Below, piece by piece: positions 24,388 through 31,151 of a DNA stretch of 64,000 nt. The notes below the pieces were generated by a model that did no database searches, was not told the origin of the DNA, and worked only from the letters and a program-made list of their open reading frames with translations. The stretch comes from JBBEAM01 sp040882845 (GTDB lineage Bacteria; Pseudomonadota; Alphaproteobacteria; Kiloniellales; DSM-21159). Position numbers and translations under genes: made by a program. The DNA lies in the NCBI GenBank assembly GCA_040882845.1, contig JBBEAM010000016.1, positions 124,001 to 188,000 on the forward strand, written 5' to 3'. Position 1 is the first letter of the stretch. Each line of letters begins with the position of its first letter.

Positions 24388-24446
24388 GTCCTAAAGCTAG
24401 GACATTTGGTCCTACCGTTCAATCAATTTCATACACCAGTGGTGTA
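24388..24446. repeat. Inverted repeats near the right island end
   Basis: GTCCTAAAGCTAGGAC (24388-24403, 6-base arms) and TACACCAGTGGTGTA (24432-24446, 7-base arms around one G) lie between the DUF3800 terminator and the CTGTACTAG boxes. Their position suits binding sites for an excisionase or accessory factor; neither occurs at the left end. Confidence 0.45.
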
Positions 24447-24459
24447 CGCCGCTACCCCG

Positions 24460-24494
24460 CTGTACTAGATTTTCTGTACTAGCCGCTGTACTAG
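24460..24494. repeat. Right-end triple CTGTACTAG boxes (probable integrase arm sites)
   Basis: Exact copies of CTGTACTAG begin at 24460, 24474 and 24486, in the same orientation as the three at the left end. Spacings are 14 and 12 bases against 12 and 10 at the left. They lie 48 bases inside the right attachment repeat. Confidence 0.7.
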
Positions 24495-24541
24495 AATGTC
24501 AGGGAATTTCAGAATTCACTTTTAAAATCAAATAGTTACAA

Positions 24542-24561
24542 GATTGGTTGGGGCGGCAGGA
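24542..24561. repeat. Right attachment repeat inside tRNA-Gln
   Basis: Identical to 10557-10576. It covers the 3' end of the intact tRNA gene (24545 onward on the minus strand) plus three flanking bases. Excision across the repeats would release a circle of 13,985 bases. Confidence 0.88.
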
Positions 24562-24619
24562 TTCGAACCTGCGCATGACGGGATCAAAACCCGTTGCCTT
24601 ACCGCTTGGCTACGCCCCA
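24545..24619 (-). tRNA. trnQ: tRNA-Gln (anticodon TTG), integration target
   Basis: A 75-base cloverleaf on the minus strand: acceptor stem TGGGGCG pairing CGCCCCA, discriminator A, and encoded CCA. The anticodon arm reads ACGGGTTTTGATCCCGT with anticodon TTG in a TTTTGAT loop; the T arm has GGTTCGAATCC. The gene is whole because the island brought a copy of its 3' end. Before insertion its 3' side faced arsH. Confidence 0.96.
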
Positions 24620-24643
24620 GAGGCCGTGTCGCGAGCAGGCCGG

Positions 24644-24672
24644 AACCTAGCGGGATTTGGCAGCGGCGACAA
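24644..24672 (-). promoter_or_regulatory. Possible tRNA-Gln promoter
   Basis: On the minus strand TTGTCG (plus 24667-24672), a 17-base spacer and TAGGTT (plus 24644-24649) lie 25 bases before the tRNA. The -35 overlaps a hairpin of 7-base arms (24663-24680) that may end the arsC transcript. Confidence 0.45.
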
Positions 24673-24704
24673 GTCGCCGCGAAGCTCGATTTGTGACCGG
24701 AAGG

Positions 24705-25214
24705 TCAGCTTTCCGCCGGGGCTTTGGCGCCGATTTCGTCGAGCCGGCGTTGCAGGCTGAGCTTGTCGAGCGAGGCGATCGGCAGACTGACGAAGATCTC
24801 CAGGCGGCGCTGGATCTGGCCGAAGACCTCGGCGAAAAAGACCCCGGTTTCCGCCGGGGTCCCTTCGAAGGCTGCCGGATCGGGGAATCCCCAGTGCGCC
24901 GTCATCGGCTGTCCCGGCCAGATCGGGCAGACCTCGCCGGCGGCGTTGTCGCAGACGGTGAAGACGAAATCCAGCTTCGGCGCGTCCGCGGCGGCGAAGA
25001 CGTCCCAGGATTTCGAGCGCAGGGCCGCGGTATCGAAGTTGAAGCGTTTCAGCAGTTGCAGCGTGTAGGGGTTGATCTCGCCCGCCGGATGGCTGCCGGC
25101 GCTGTAAGCCTGGAATCGGCCATTACCGAGCCGGTTCAGCACGCACTCCGCCATGACGCTGCGCGCCGAGTTCCCGGTGCACAGAAACAGCACGTTATAG
25201 GTCTTCTCCGCCAT
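24705..25214 (-). CDS. arsC: Arsenate reductase, low-molecular-weight phosphatase type
   Basis: Protein of 169 residues. The phosphatase loop LFLCTGNSARS (Cys 12 to Arg 18) opens the protein; FTVCDNAAGEVCPIWPGQP gives the two later redox Cys, and HWGFPDPAAFEGT is the conserved Asp-Pro loop. It reduces arsenate to arsenite, with thioredoxin or glutaredoxin as reductant. It is the third gene of the leftward operon arsR-arsI-arsC. Arsenite made here would be exported by Acr3 from the operon on the other side of the island. Confidence 0.95.
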   Translation of the reverse strand: MAEKTYNVLFLCTGNSARSVMAECVLNRLGNGRFQAYSAGSHPAGEINPYTLQLLKRFNFDTAALRSKSWDVFAAADAPKLDFVFTVCDNAAGEVCPIWPGQPMTAHWGFPDPAAFEGTPAETGVFFAEVFGQIQRRLEIFVSLPIASLDKLSLQRRLDEIGAKAPAES

Positions 25215-25300
25215 CGGTTTATCCTCCCCGCTGCCGCCGCGCTTTCGGCGCTAGCTTCCTCGCATGACGGAACCTAGCGCCGAAGGGTTACAGCCGTGTG

Positions 25301-25738
25301 TCAGCAGCAGGCCTCGCCTGCCAGGCGGCGCTGCGCGTCCTGCAGTTCGCTGGAGAGCGTGTCCTGACCATAGTCCTCGGCAAGGCCATGGGTCAGGAAG
25401 GTTTCCCAGGGCACGCCATCGGGATCGATCACCCAGTGTTTGTTCGAGCGGGCGTAGCAGCAGGTAACCTCGCCGCTGTCGAGCAGGCTGAGATCGGCCT
25501 TTTGCAGCCGGTCCTTGGCCTCGGCGAGCTCGTCCTCGCTTTCCACCTGGATGCCCAGATGGTCGATGCCGCCCTGTTTGCCGCGCCCGGTGATCGAGAA
25601 GTTGACCCTGGGGTCGTCGAGCATCCACTTGGCGTAGTCGTCGCGGGTCACCGAGGGCTGTATGCCGAACAGCGCGGTGTAGAAACGGATCGAGGCGTCG
25701 AGGTCCTCGACCTGAGCACCGACATGCAAGCGTTTCAT
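25301..25738 (-). CDS. arsI: ArsI-type C-As lyase (VOC family)
   Basis: Protein of 145 residues in the glyoxalase/dioxygenase fold. The Fe(II) ligands expected for ArsI can be placed at His 5 (MKRLHVG), His 60 (GGIDHLGIQ) and Glu 112 (VPWETF); the substrate-binding vicinal Cys are 93-94 (EVTCCYA). ArsI cleaves the carbon-arsenic bond of trivalent methylarsenicals using oxygen, giving arsenite. A C-terminal CC pair (GEACC) is an extra feature. Its ATG overlaps the arsR stop. The related CadI cadmium protein is an alternative, but the Cys pair and context favour ArsI. Confidence 0.9.
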   Translation of the reverse strand: MKRLHVGAQVEDLDASIRFYTALFGIQPSVTRDDYAKWMLDDPRVNFSITGRGKQGGIDHLGIQVESEDELAEAKDRLQKADLSLLDSGEVTCCYARSNKHWVIDPDGVPWETFLTHGLAEDYGQDTLSSELQDAQRRLAGEACC

Positions 25739-26076
25739 TGGGCTTTCTCCTTGGTTTTGGCGATTCTGCCCAGAGGCCGGCAGACTTCGCTGCGGCCCTG
25801 GCAGCAGTCTTCCATCAGGAAGTCGAGCAAGCCGGTCATGACCGGAAAGTCCGGGGCATAGAAGATCCGCCGTCCCTCGCGGCGCGAGAGAACCAACCCG
25901 GCCCGCTCGAGCTCCTTGAGGTGGAAGGACAGAGTCGCCGGAGCAAGGCCCAGCGTGGCGGCGATGCCGCCGGCAGGCTCGCCCAGCGGCCCGGCCCGAA
26001 CCAGCAGGCGGTAGATCTTCAGCCGCGTCTCCTGCGCGAGAGCGCCGAGGGCGGCAATGGCTTTATTCTCTTCCAT
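25735..26076 (-). CDS. arsR: Arsenic-responsive repressor ArsR (second copy)
   Basis: Protein of 113 residues with the winged helix: LAQETRLKIYRLLVRAGPLG, LAPATLSFHLKELERAGLVL and wing SRREGRRIFYAPD. The arsenite site EDCCQGRSEVC places Cys at 91, 92 and 98, the same 0-1-7 spacing as Acidithiobacillus ArsR. It controls arsI and arsC. A consensus-like promoter with an operator dyad over the -10 lies directly before ATG 26076, with no room for a normal leader. It is clearly homologous to the ArsR at 8350, but has its own stretch of differences, so it is not a recent copy. Confidence 0.93.
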   Translation of the reverse strand: MEENKAIAALGALAQETRLKIYRLLVRAGPLGEPAGGIAATLGLAPATLSFHLKELERAGLVLSRREGRRIFYAPDFPVMTGLLDFLMEDCCQGRSEVCRPLGRIAKTKEKAQ

Positions 26077-26078
26077 AT

Positions 26079-26112
26079 TTCTATAATTATGGAATTATCG
26101 AAGTGTTGTCAA
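26079..26112 (-). promoter_or_regulatory. arsR-arsI-arsC promoter with ArsR operator dyad
   Basis: Minus strand: TTGACA (plus 26107-26112), a 17-base spacer, TAATTA (plus 26084-26089). The dyad TTCTATAATTATGGAA (26079-26094) covers the -10 and ends 3 bases before the start codon, so the transcript should start at the ATG. The -35 lies within the last codons of the glycosyltransferase gene. Confidence 0.68.
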
Positions 26113-27323
26113 GTCCGCAGTTTAGTGAGGGCTTCCTCGAAGACGGCGAGGAAGCGCGGTCCGATCTTCTCGATATCGAAATGCGCGTCCTTGTAGGCGC
26201 GCGCGGCAGCGCCCATTCTCACCAGGGCCTCCCTGTCGCCCCGAAGCTTGCGCGCGGCGGCGAGGAATCCTTCCGTATCGCCGGGCGCTAGATTCACCCC
26301 CGCCCCGCTCTCGGCGAGCAGCCGCGCGGCGAGGTTGTCCGGCGGCATGACGCTCAGCACCGGGCGTTCGGCGGCCAGACAGCTCAGCGTCTTGGAGGGC
26401 ACCGAGAGCCGCCCGGCGAAGGGCTCCAGCAGAACGAGCTGCAGATCGCCCGTGGCCAGGACATCGGATAGAACCTCGAAAGGCTGGAAGTCGAACAGCA
26501 GCAGGTTGTCGAGCTTCCGCCGCGTCTTCTCCTGTTCCAGCCAGCGCCGCCCGGCGCCCTGGGAGATCACCGCCACGCGGACCTCAGGATCGTCGCGAAA
26601 AGCCTCGGCCAGGGCGCTCAACAGGCCCGGGTCGTGCTTCATTCCCAAGGTGCCGGAATAGAGGAAGACGAACTTGTCGGCGAGGCCCTGTGCCCGCGCC
26701 CAGGGATTGTCCTTGGGACGGGCGTCGATCTCTCCGGCCGGGGCCCAGTTCTCGATCACCGCCAGGCGCCCCAGGATCACCCCCTCCCCGGCCAGAATCT
26801 CGCGAAAGTCGGCGGAGATCGCCACTGCGGCGTCCGAACGCTTCAGGGTGGAGAACTCGATCCGCCGCAGCAGCGCGAGCGGTAGGGCTGCGAAGCGGCC
26901 CAGTCCGCCATGCTGAGCCAGGCGATGCGCCAGGGCCAGGCAGTAGATGTCCTGCAGCCAGTAGATATAGGCGGCCCCGGCCCGCGCCGCGGCGGCGCGG
27001 GCGCGGAAATGCACCAGCGGCGAGCCGTTGGCCGAGAGCACGACCTCGGGCCGCAGCGCCGCGATGGCTTCGGCCAGCAAACCGCCGTAGGCCCACTCGT
27101 CGCGGGCCCTCTGCAGCAGGCTGGTCTTGTCGATCGCCCGGCCGAGCGAGATCGCTTCGACGGAGAAGCTTGCCGGATCGCCCGGACGCCGATCCAGCGC
27201 CCCGTGGGGGGTTTCGAAATCCGCCGAATAGAGATGCCGGACCTCGTGGCCCTGCCTGGCCAGCCAGCGGCTGAGCTGCACCTGGAAGGGATGGCCGGAG
27301 AAGTCGTGCACCAGGATGCGCAT
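26109..27323 (-). CDS. Glycosyltransferase family 4 (WcaI-like)
   Basis: Protein of 404 residues with two Rossmann-like halves. It starts MRILVHDFSGHPFQVQLSRW; the second half has KFVFLYSGTLGMKHDPGLLS, the nucleotide-sugar region FQPFEVLSDVLATGDLQLVL and PSKTLSCLAAERPVLSVMPP, in which the catalytic Glu position of GT4 enzymes lies shortly before. It likely adds a sugar to a surface polysaccharide or lipid; donor unknown. It follows the epimerase gene by 15 bases on the same strand, and the two probably work together. Confidence 0.82.
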   Translation of the reverse strand: MRILVHDFSGHPFQVQLSRWLARQGHEVRHLYSADFETPHGALDRRPGDPASFSVEAISLGRAIDKTSLLQRARDEWAYGGLLAEAIAALRPEVVLSANGSPLVHFRARAAAARAGAAYIYWLQDIYCLALAHRLAQHGGLGRFAALPLALLRRIEFSTLKRSDAAVAISADFREILAGEGVILGRLAVIENWAPAGEIDARPKDNPWARAQGLADKFVFLYSGTLGMKHDPGLLSALAEAFRDDPEVRVAVISQGAGRRWLEQEKTRRKLDNLLLFDFQPFEVLSDVLATGDLQLVLLEPFAGRLSVPSKTLSCLAAERPVLSVMPPDNLAARLLAESGAGVNLAPGDTEGFLAAARKLRGDREALVRMGAAARAYKDAHFDIEKIGPRFLAVFEEALTKLRT

Positions 27324-27338
27324 CGGCGCGAAGCCCGG

Positions 27339-28313
27339 CTACCGGCTAGCGTCGTTGCGCATCACCTGCTGCTCGATCCAGGCGTAGGTCTTCTCCAGGC
27401 CGGCGCGCAGGCTGGCCGAGGGCGCCCAGCCCAGTTCCTCGCGGATCAGGGCGTTGTCGGAGTTGCGCCCGCGCACCCCCTGCGGCCCCTCGATGTGGCG
27501 CTTCTCCAGGGTCTTGCCGGCGATGTCGCCGACCAGATCGACCAGCCGGTCGATGCTGACCATCTCCTCGGAGCCGATGTTGTAGGGCCCGGTCCGGGCC
27601 GAGCGGGCAAGGCGCAGCGTGCCTTCCAGGCACTCGTCGACGTAGAGAAAGGAGCGGGTCTGCTTGCCGTCGCCCCAGATCTCGATCTCGCCGCCGTCTC
27701 TGGCCTGGGCGACCTTGCGGCAGATCGCCGCCGGCGCCTTCTCGCGGCCGTCGTTCCAGGCGCCCTCGGGGCCGAAGATGTTGTGATAGCGGGCGATCCG
27801 CGCCTCGATGCCGTGGTTGCGGCCGTAGGCGAGATAGAGCCGCTCGCTGAACAGCTTCTCCCAGCCGTACTCGCTGTCCGGCGCCGCCGGGTAGGCGCTG
27901 TCCTCGCTGCACTTCGGGTTGTCGGGATCGAGCTGGTTGTACTCCGGATACATGCAGGCCGAGGAGGAATAGAAGATCCGCTTGACGTTGCGCTTGCGGC
28001 AGGCCTCGACGACGTTGAGGTTGATGGTCGCCGAATTGTGCATCACGTTGGCGTCGTTCTCGCCGGTGAAGATATAGCCGGCGCCGCCCATGTCGGCGGC
28101 GAGCTGATAGACCTCGTCGAAACGGCGGTCCACCACCTCGCGCACGAAGGCCTGGTCGCGCAGGTCGCCGACCGCGAAGTCGTCCGCGGCGGTTTCCGAA
28201 AACTGCGGCAGCTTGAGATCGACGCCACGCACCCAAGTGCCGTCGGCCTTCAGCCGCTTGACCAAGTGGCTGCCGATGAAGCCGCCCGCGCCGCAGACCA
28301 GAATGTTCTTCAT
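27339..28313 (-). CDS. NAD-dependent epimerase, GDP-mannose 3,5-epimerase-like
   Basis: Protein of 324 residues in the extended short-chain dehydrogenase family: NAD-binding GAGGFIGSHLVKRL, the family's AADMGGAGYIFTGENDA, YSSSACMYPEYNQ, catalytic Tyr/Lys in YGWEKLFSERLY, and RYHNIFGPEGAWNDGREKAP. This set of motifs matches GDP-mannose 3,5-epimerase, which turns GDP-D-mannose into GDP-L-galactose or GDP-L-gulose, more closely than UDP-glucose 4-epimerase. ATG 28313 is preferred, with GGGGGTGG just upstream; a GTG two codons earlier is possible. Likely supplies the sugar for the downstream glycosyltransferase. Confidence 0.82.
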   Translation of the reverse strand: MKNILVCGAGGFIGSHLVKRLKADGTWVRGVDLKLPQFSETAADDFAVGDLRDQAFVREVVDRRFDEVYQLAADMGGAGYIFTGENDANVMHNSATINLNVVEACRKRNVKRIFYSSSACMYPEYNQLDPDNPKCSEDSAYPAAPDSEYGWEKLFSERLYLAYGRNHGIEARIARYHNIFGPEGAWNDGREKAPAAICRKVAQARDGGEIEIWGDGKQTRSFLYVDECLEGTLRLARSARTGPYNIGSEEMVSIDRLVDLVGDIAGKTLEKRHIEGPQGVRGRNSDNALIREELGWAPSASLRAGLEKTYAWIEQQVMRNDASR

Positions 28314-28383
28314 TGCCACCCCCGCTCGCGGCGCGAATTAGTCCGCCCCATGATCGCCGGGATCATATGGTTTGACGCCCGAT

Positions 28384-29232
28384 CTATGAAGGTTTTTCTG
28401 GCGCCTGCAGCGCCGCCGGCTGAACCCACCAGCCCGGCCGCGCGGCGGAGAGGGCGGCGGCGGCGGCCTCCGCCCCGGCCAGCCCTGCGAAGATCCCGAA
28501 GCAGGTGGCGCCGCTGCCCGACATCCGGGCGAGACGGCAGCCGGGGCTGTTTTCGATCGCCTTCAGCACCGCCCCGATTTCCGGCCGCAGTCGAATGGCG
28601 GCGACCTCCAGGTCATTGGCGGCGGCGCGCAGATAGGCCAGCAAGGCCTCGAGATCGGAGAAGCGCGCGGGAAAGTCCGGCGCAGGTCCAGGCGGCCCCT
28701 CGAAGGCGGCGAAGACCTCGCCGGTCGGCAGTGCGATGCCGGGATTGACAAGCAGCAACGCGAAATCCGGCAGCGCGACCGCCTCCACGCGCTCGCCGAT
28801 CCCGCGCAGCCGCGCCGGACGGCCAAACAGGCAGACCGGCAGATCGGCGCCGAGGCGGACGGCATCGTCGTCGGGCAGCGGCAGCTTCCAGAGCGCCGCC
28901 AGCAGCCGCAGTGCCGCGGCGGCATCGCTGGAGCCGCCGCCGAGCCCCGCCGCCACCGGCAGGTTCTTGGTCAGAGTTATTCTGGCGCCGCGCCGCACCC
29001 TGAACAGCCGCGCCGCACGCAGCACCAGATTGTCGCTCTCTCCCTCCAGCGCTTCGGCAAAGGGACCCTCCACCACGAGGCTCAGTTCCTCCGCCTCTTC
29101 GAGGCTCACCAGGTCCGCCACCGTGGCGAAGACCACCAGGGAGTCGAGCTCGTGGCGGCCGTCGGCCCGGCGGCCGGTCACCTTGAGGCTGAGATTCACC
29201 TTGGCCGGAGCGGCCAGGCCGAGCCGCATCAT
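28384..29232 (-). CDS. ispE: 4-diphosphocytidyl-2-C-methyl-D-erythritol kinase
   Basis: GHMP kinase of 282 residues that phosphorylates CDP-ME at the 2-hydroxyl in the MEP isoprenoid pathway. The N-terminal APAKVNLSLKVTGRRADGRH carries the substrate Lys; the ATP loop PVAAGLGGGSSDAAAAL spans residues 92-108; the C-terminal motif RMSGSGATCFGIFAG completes the family set. It is preceded by the TPR gene on the same strand after 38 bases. ispH, the last enzyme of the pathway, is also in this window (54888). Confidence 0.95.
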   Translation of the reverse strand: MMRLGLAAPAKVNLSLKVTGRRADGRHELDSLVVFATVADLVSLEEAEELSLVVEGPFAEALEGESDNLVLRAARLFRVRRGARITLTKNLPVAAGLGGGSSDAAAALRLLAALWKLPLPDDDAVRLGADLPVCLFGRPARLRGIGERVEAVALPDFALLLVNPGIALPTGEVFAAFEGPPGPAPDFPARFSDLEALLAYLRAAANDLEVAAIRLRPEIGAVLKAIENSPGCRLARMSGSGATCFGIFAGLAGAEAAAAALSAARPGWWVQPAALQAPEKPS

Positions 29233-29270
29233 CGCCCGCTCCCTCTCTCGAAGCTACGCCGAGCGGCAGG

Positions 29271-31031
29271 CTAGATGTCGTTGCCCTCGGTCTCCGGCTT
29301 GCCGGAAAGCGCCGGCGTCTCGTTCTCGGTCTTGGGGATGTAGTCGTACTCCTCCGGCGGCGGCATGCCCTCGGAGAGTTTCTTCTCGATCTTGGGGACC
29401 AGGTCGGCTTCCGGCTCCAGGCTGAGCGCGCGTTGCCACTGTACCCGCGCCTCGCGCGTGCGCCCGGTGCGCCAGTAGGCGTCGCCGAGATGATCGTTGA
29501 TCGTCGGGTCCTGGGGCTGCAATTCGACCGCCCGCTCCAGCCGCTCGACGGCGGGCTGGTACTTGCCGAGCCGGTAGTAGACCCAGCCCAGGCTGTCGAC
29601 GATGTAGCCGTCGTCCGGGCGCAGCTCGACCGCGCGCACCAGCATCTCCTGCGCCCGCTCCAGGTTGCTGTGCTGCTCGACCCAGGAATAGGCGAGGTAG
29701 TTCATCACATAGGGGTCCTCGGGCCGCAGCTCCAACGCGCGCAGGAAGTCGGCCTCGGCCTTCTGCCAGGCGTCGCTGCGCTCATAGGCGATGCCGCGGA
29801 AGTAGAACAGCGACCAGTGGTATCCCTGAGGTTCCTCGACCCTGCGCACGGCTTCGTCATAGGCCTCGGCCGCTTCGGCGAAGCGCTCGCTCTCGCGCTG
29901 CAGGTTGCCGATCCGGAAATAGGGTTCGAAACGCTCCGGCTGCTCCGCCGCAAGGCGCTCCAGCTCGGCGATGGCCGCCTCGGTCTGACCGAGTTCGTCC
30001 AGCTCGTCGGCGATGCGCAGCCCGACGTTCCAGAGGAAGGCGGAGTCCTGGCCGACGCTGCGATAAGCCTCGATGGCGGCCTCGTGCCGCTGCAGGCCCT
30101 GCAGCGTCTCTCCGACCAGGATGACCGCTTCGTTGAAATTCGGCCGCAGGTCCAGTGCCAGGCGGGCATGGACCAGCGCCATGTCGCGGGCCCCCTCCTG
30201 GGACAGCAGGGTGCCGACGTCGAAATAGACCTCGGCCATGCCCTCGGCGGAGGTCGCGATGATCGGATCGGGGACCTCGCCGGACTCGGCGCGCAAGATC
30301 AGATCGCTCGCCACCTCGACGCCGGGACGGCTCTCCAGGAACCCGCGATAGAGATCCAGCGCCTTCTCCCGCTCGCCCTGACGCTCGAAGAAATTCCCCG
30401 CCAGCAGGATCAGCCTGAAGGTCGGATTCTGCGCCGTCTCCAGCGCCGCGTCATAGGCGGCGCCGGCCTGTTCCGCCGCGCCGGCGACGTCGTACATCAG
30501 CGCCTTGTGGATAGGCACCACGCCCTGCAGCGAAGGATTCTCCTCCAGCGGCCGCAGGCGCTCCGCCAGGGCGTCGAGGCTGTCGTCGTCGACGGCGATC
30601 CAGCCGCGCGCCAGCGGCGCCAGCAGGCTGGCGGCGCCTCGCTGCGGCAAGGCCGCAAGCTGTGCGTCGGCTTCTTCCAGCTCGCCGCGCTCGAAAGCCT
30701 GAACCGACATCACCAGGGAGGCGATCAGATGCTGCGGCACGATCTCGAGCACCGTCGGCGCCAGTTCCTTGGCGATATCCAGGCGGCCGTCGGCCGCCAG
30801 CATGACGAAGGCGTTGACCGCAAGCTCCGGACTGCCGGGATTCTCCTCCAGGGCAGCGAGCAGGAAATCCGAGGCACGCCCGAAGTTCTGGTGGTTCCCA
30901 GCGATCACGCCGGCCAGATAGTTGCCGTAGGGGGAGCCCTCGGCCCGCGTCTCCGCCGGCGCCGCGATCCCGCAAAGGACCCCGCCGGCGAGCGCCAAGC
31001 CCAGGGCGCGCCTGCGCAGTCTAGAATTCAT
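29271..31031 (-). CDS. Exported TPR-repeat protein
   Basis: Protein of 586 residues with a signal peptide (basic NSRLRRR, hydrophobic ALGLALAGGVLCGIA, then APAETRA). The rest is a chain of about a dozen tetratricopeptide units, clearest in the C-terminal half (PYVMNYLAYSWVEQ, GYIVDSLGWVYYRLGKYQ, PTINDHLGDAYWRTGRT). Such proteins serve as scaffolds in the periplasm or at the outer membrane. The alphaproteobacterial homologues are widely conserved and of unknown job. The acidic C-terminal tail (EEYDYIPKTENE) is unstructured. Confidence 0.85.
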   Translation of the reverse strand: MNSRLRRRALGLALAGGVLCGIAAPAETRAEGSPYGNYLAGVIAGNHQNFGRASDFLLAALEENPGSPELAVNAFVMLAADGRLDIAKELAPTVLEIVPQHLIASLVMSVQAFERGELEEADAQLAALPQRGAASLLAPLARGWIAVDDDSLDALAERLRPLEENPSLQGVVPIHKALMYDVAGAAEQAGAAYDAALETAQNPTFRLILLAGNFFERQGEREKALDLYRGFLESRPGVEVASDLILRAESGEVPDPIIATSAEGMAEVYFDVGTLLSQEGARDMALVHARLALDLRPNFNEAVILVGETLQGLQRHEAAIEAYRSVGQDSAFLWNVGLRIADELDELGQTEAAIAELERLAAEQPERFEPYFRIGNLQRESERFAEAAEAYDEAVRRVEEPQGYHWSLFYFRGIAYERSDAWQKAEADFLRALELRPEDPYVMNYLAYSWVEQHSNLERAQEMLVRAVELRPDDGYIVDSLGWVYYRLGKYQPAVERLERAVELQPQDPTINDHLGDAYWRTGRTREARVQWQRALSLEPEADLVPKIEKKLSEGMPPPEEYDYIPKTENETPALSGKPETEGNDI

Positions 31032-31151
31032 GCCGTAGCGTGCGATGCCGTGCCTCCATCGAAAACGAAACCTGCCGTCCCCCGGGCGCAGCTCAGTTTA
31101 GCCGCGTCCTTGCCCTCTGTCGCCCCGTCTCTCGAGCTTGCCACAGGTCCC

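Larger units (their letters stand above)
10557..24561. mobile_element. 14-kb genomic island in tRNA-Gln, resembling a phage satellite
   Basis: Bounded by a perfect 20-bp repeat (10557-10576 and 24542-24561) that equals the 3' end of tRNA-Gln plus its flank. The right copy belongs to the intact tRNA; the left copy is the displaced end. Inside: integrase at the left end, replication genes towards the right, an iteron cluster, a small-terminase-like gene, a serine recombinase, and unknown small genes. Base composition is visibly less GC-rich than the flanks, most of all around 13800-14300. No capsid, portal, tail, large terminase, lysis or conjugation gene is seen. The set fits a phage-inducible satellite; an integrated plasmid-like element or a decayed prophage remain alternatives. 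Confidence 0.8.

Noticed and set aside
10557..24561. Integrative conjugative element
   Set aside because: No relaxase, coupling protein or type IV secretion gene is visible in the 14 kb.
10557..24561. Complete prophage
   Set aside because: No portal, capsid, tail, large terminase or lysis gene is seen; all genes except the small terminase-like one and the replication genes are small and unknown.
24845..24866. GC-rich 8-base stem hairpin
   Set aside because: It lies inside the coding part of arsC, so it is unlikely to be a terminator of that operon.
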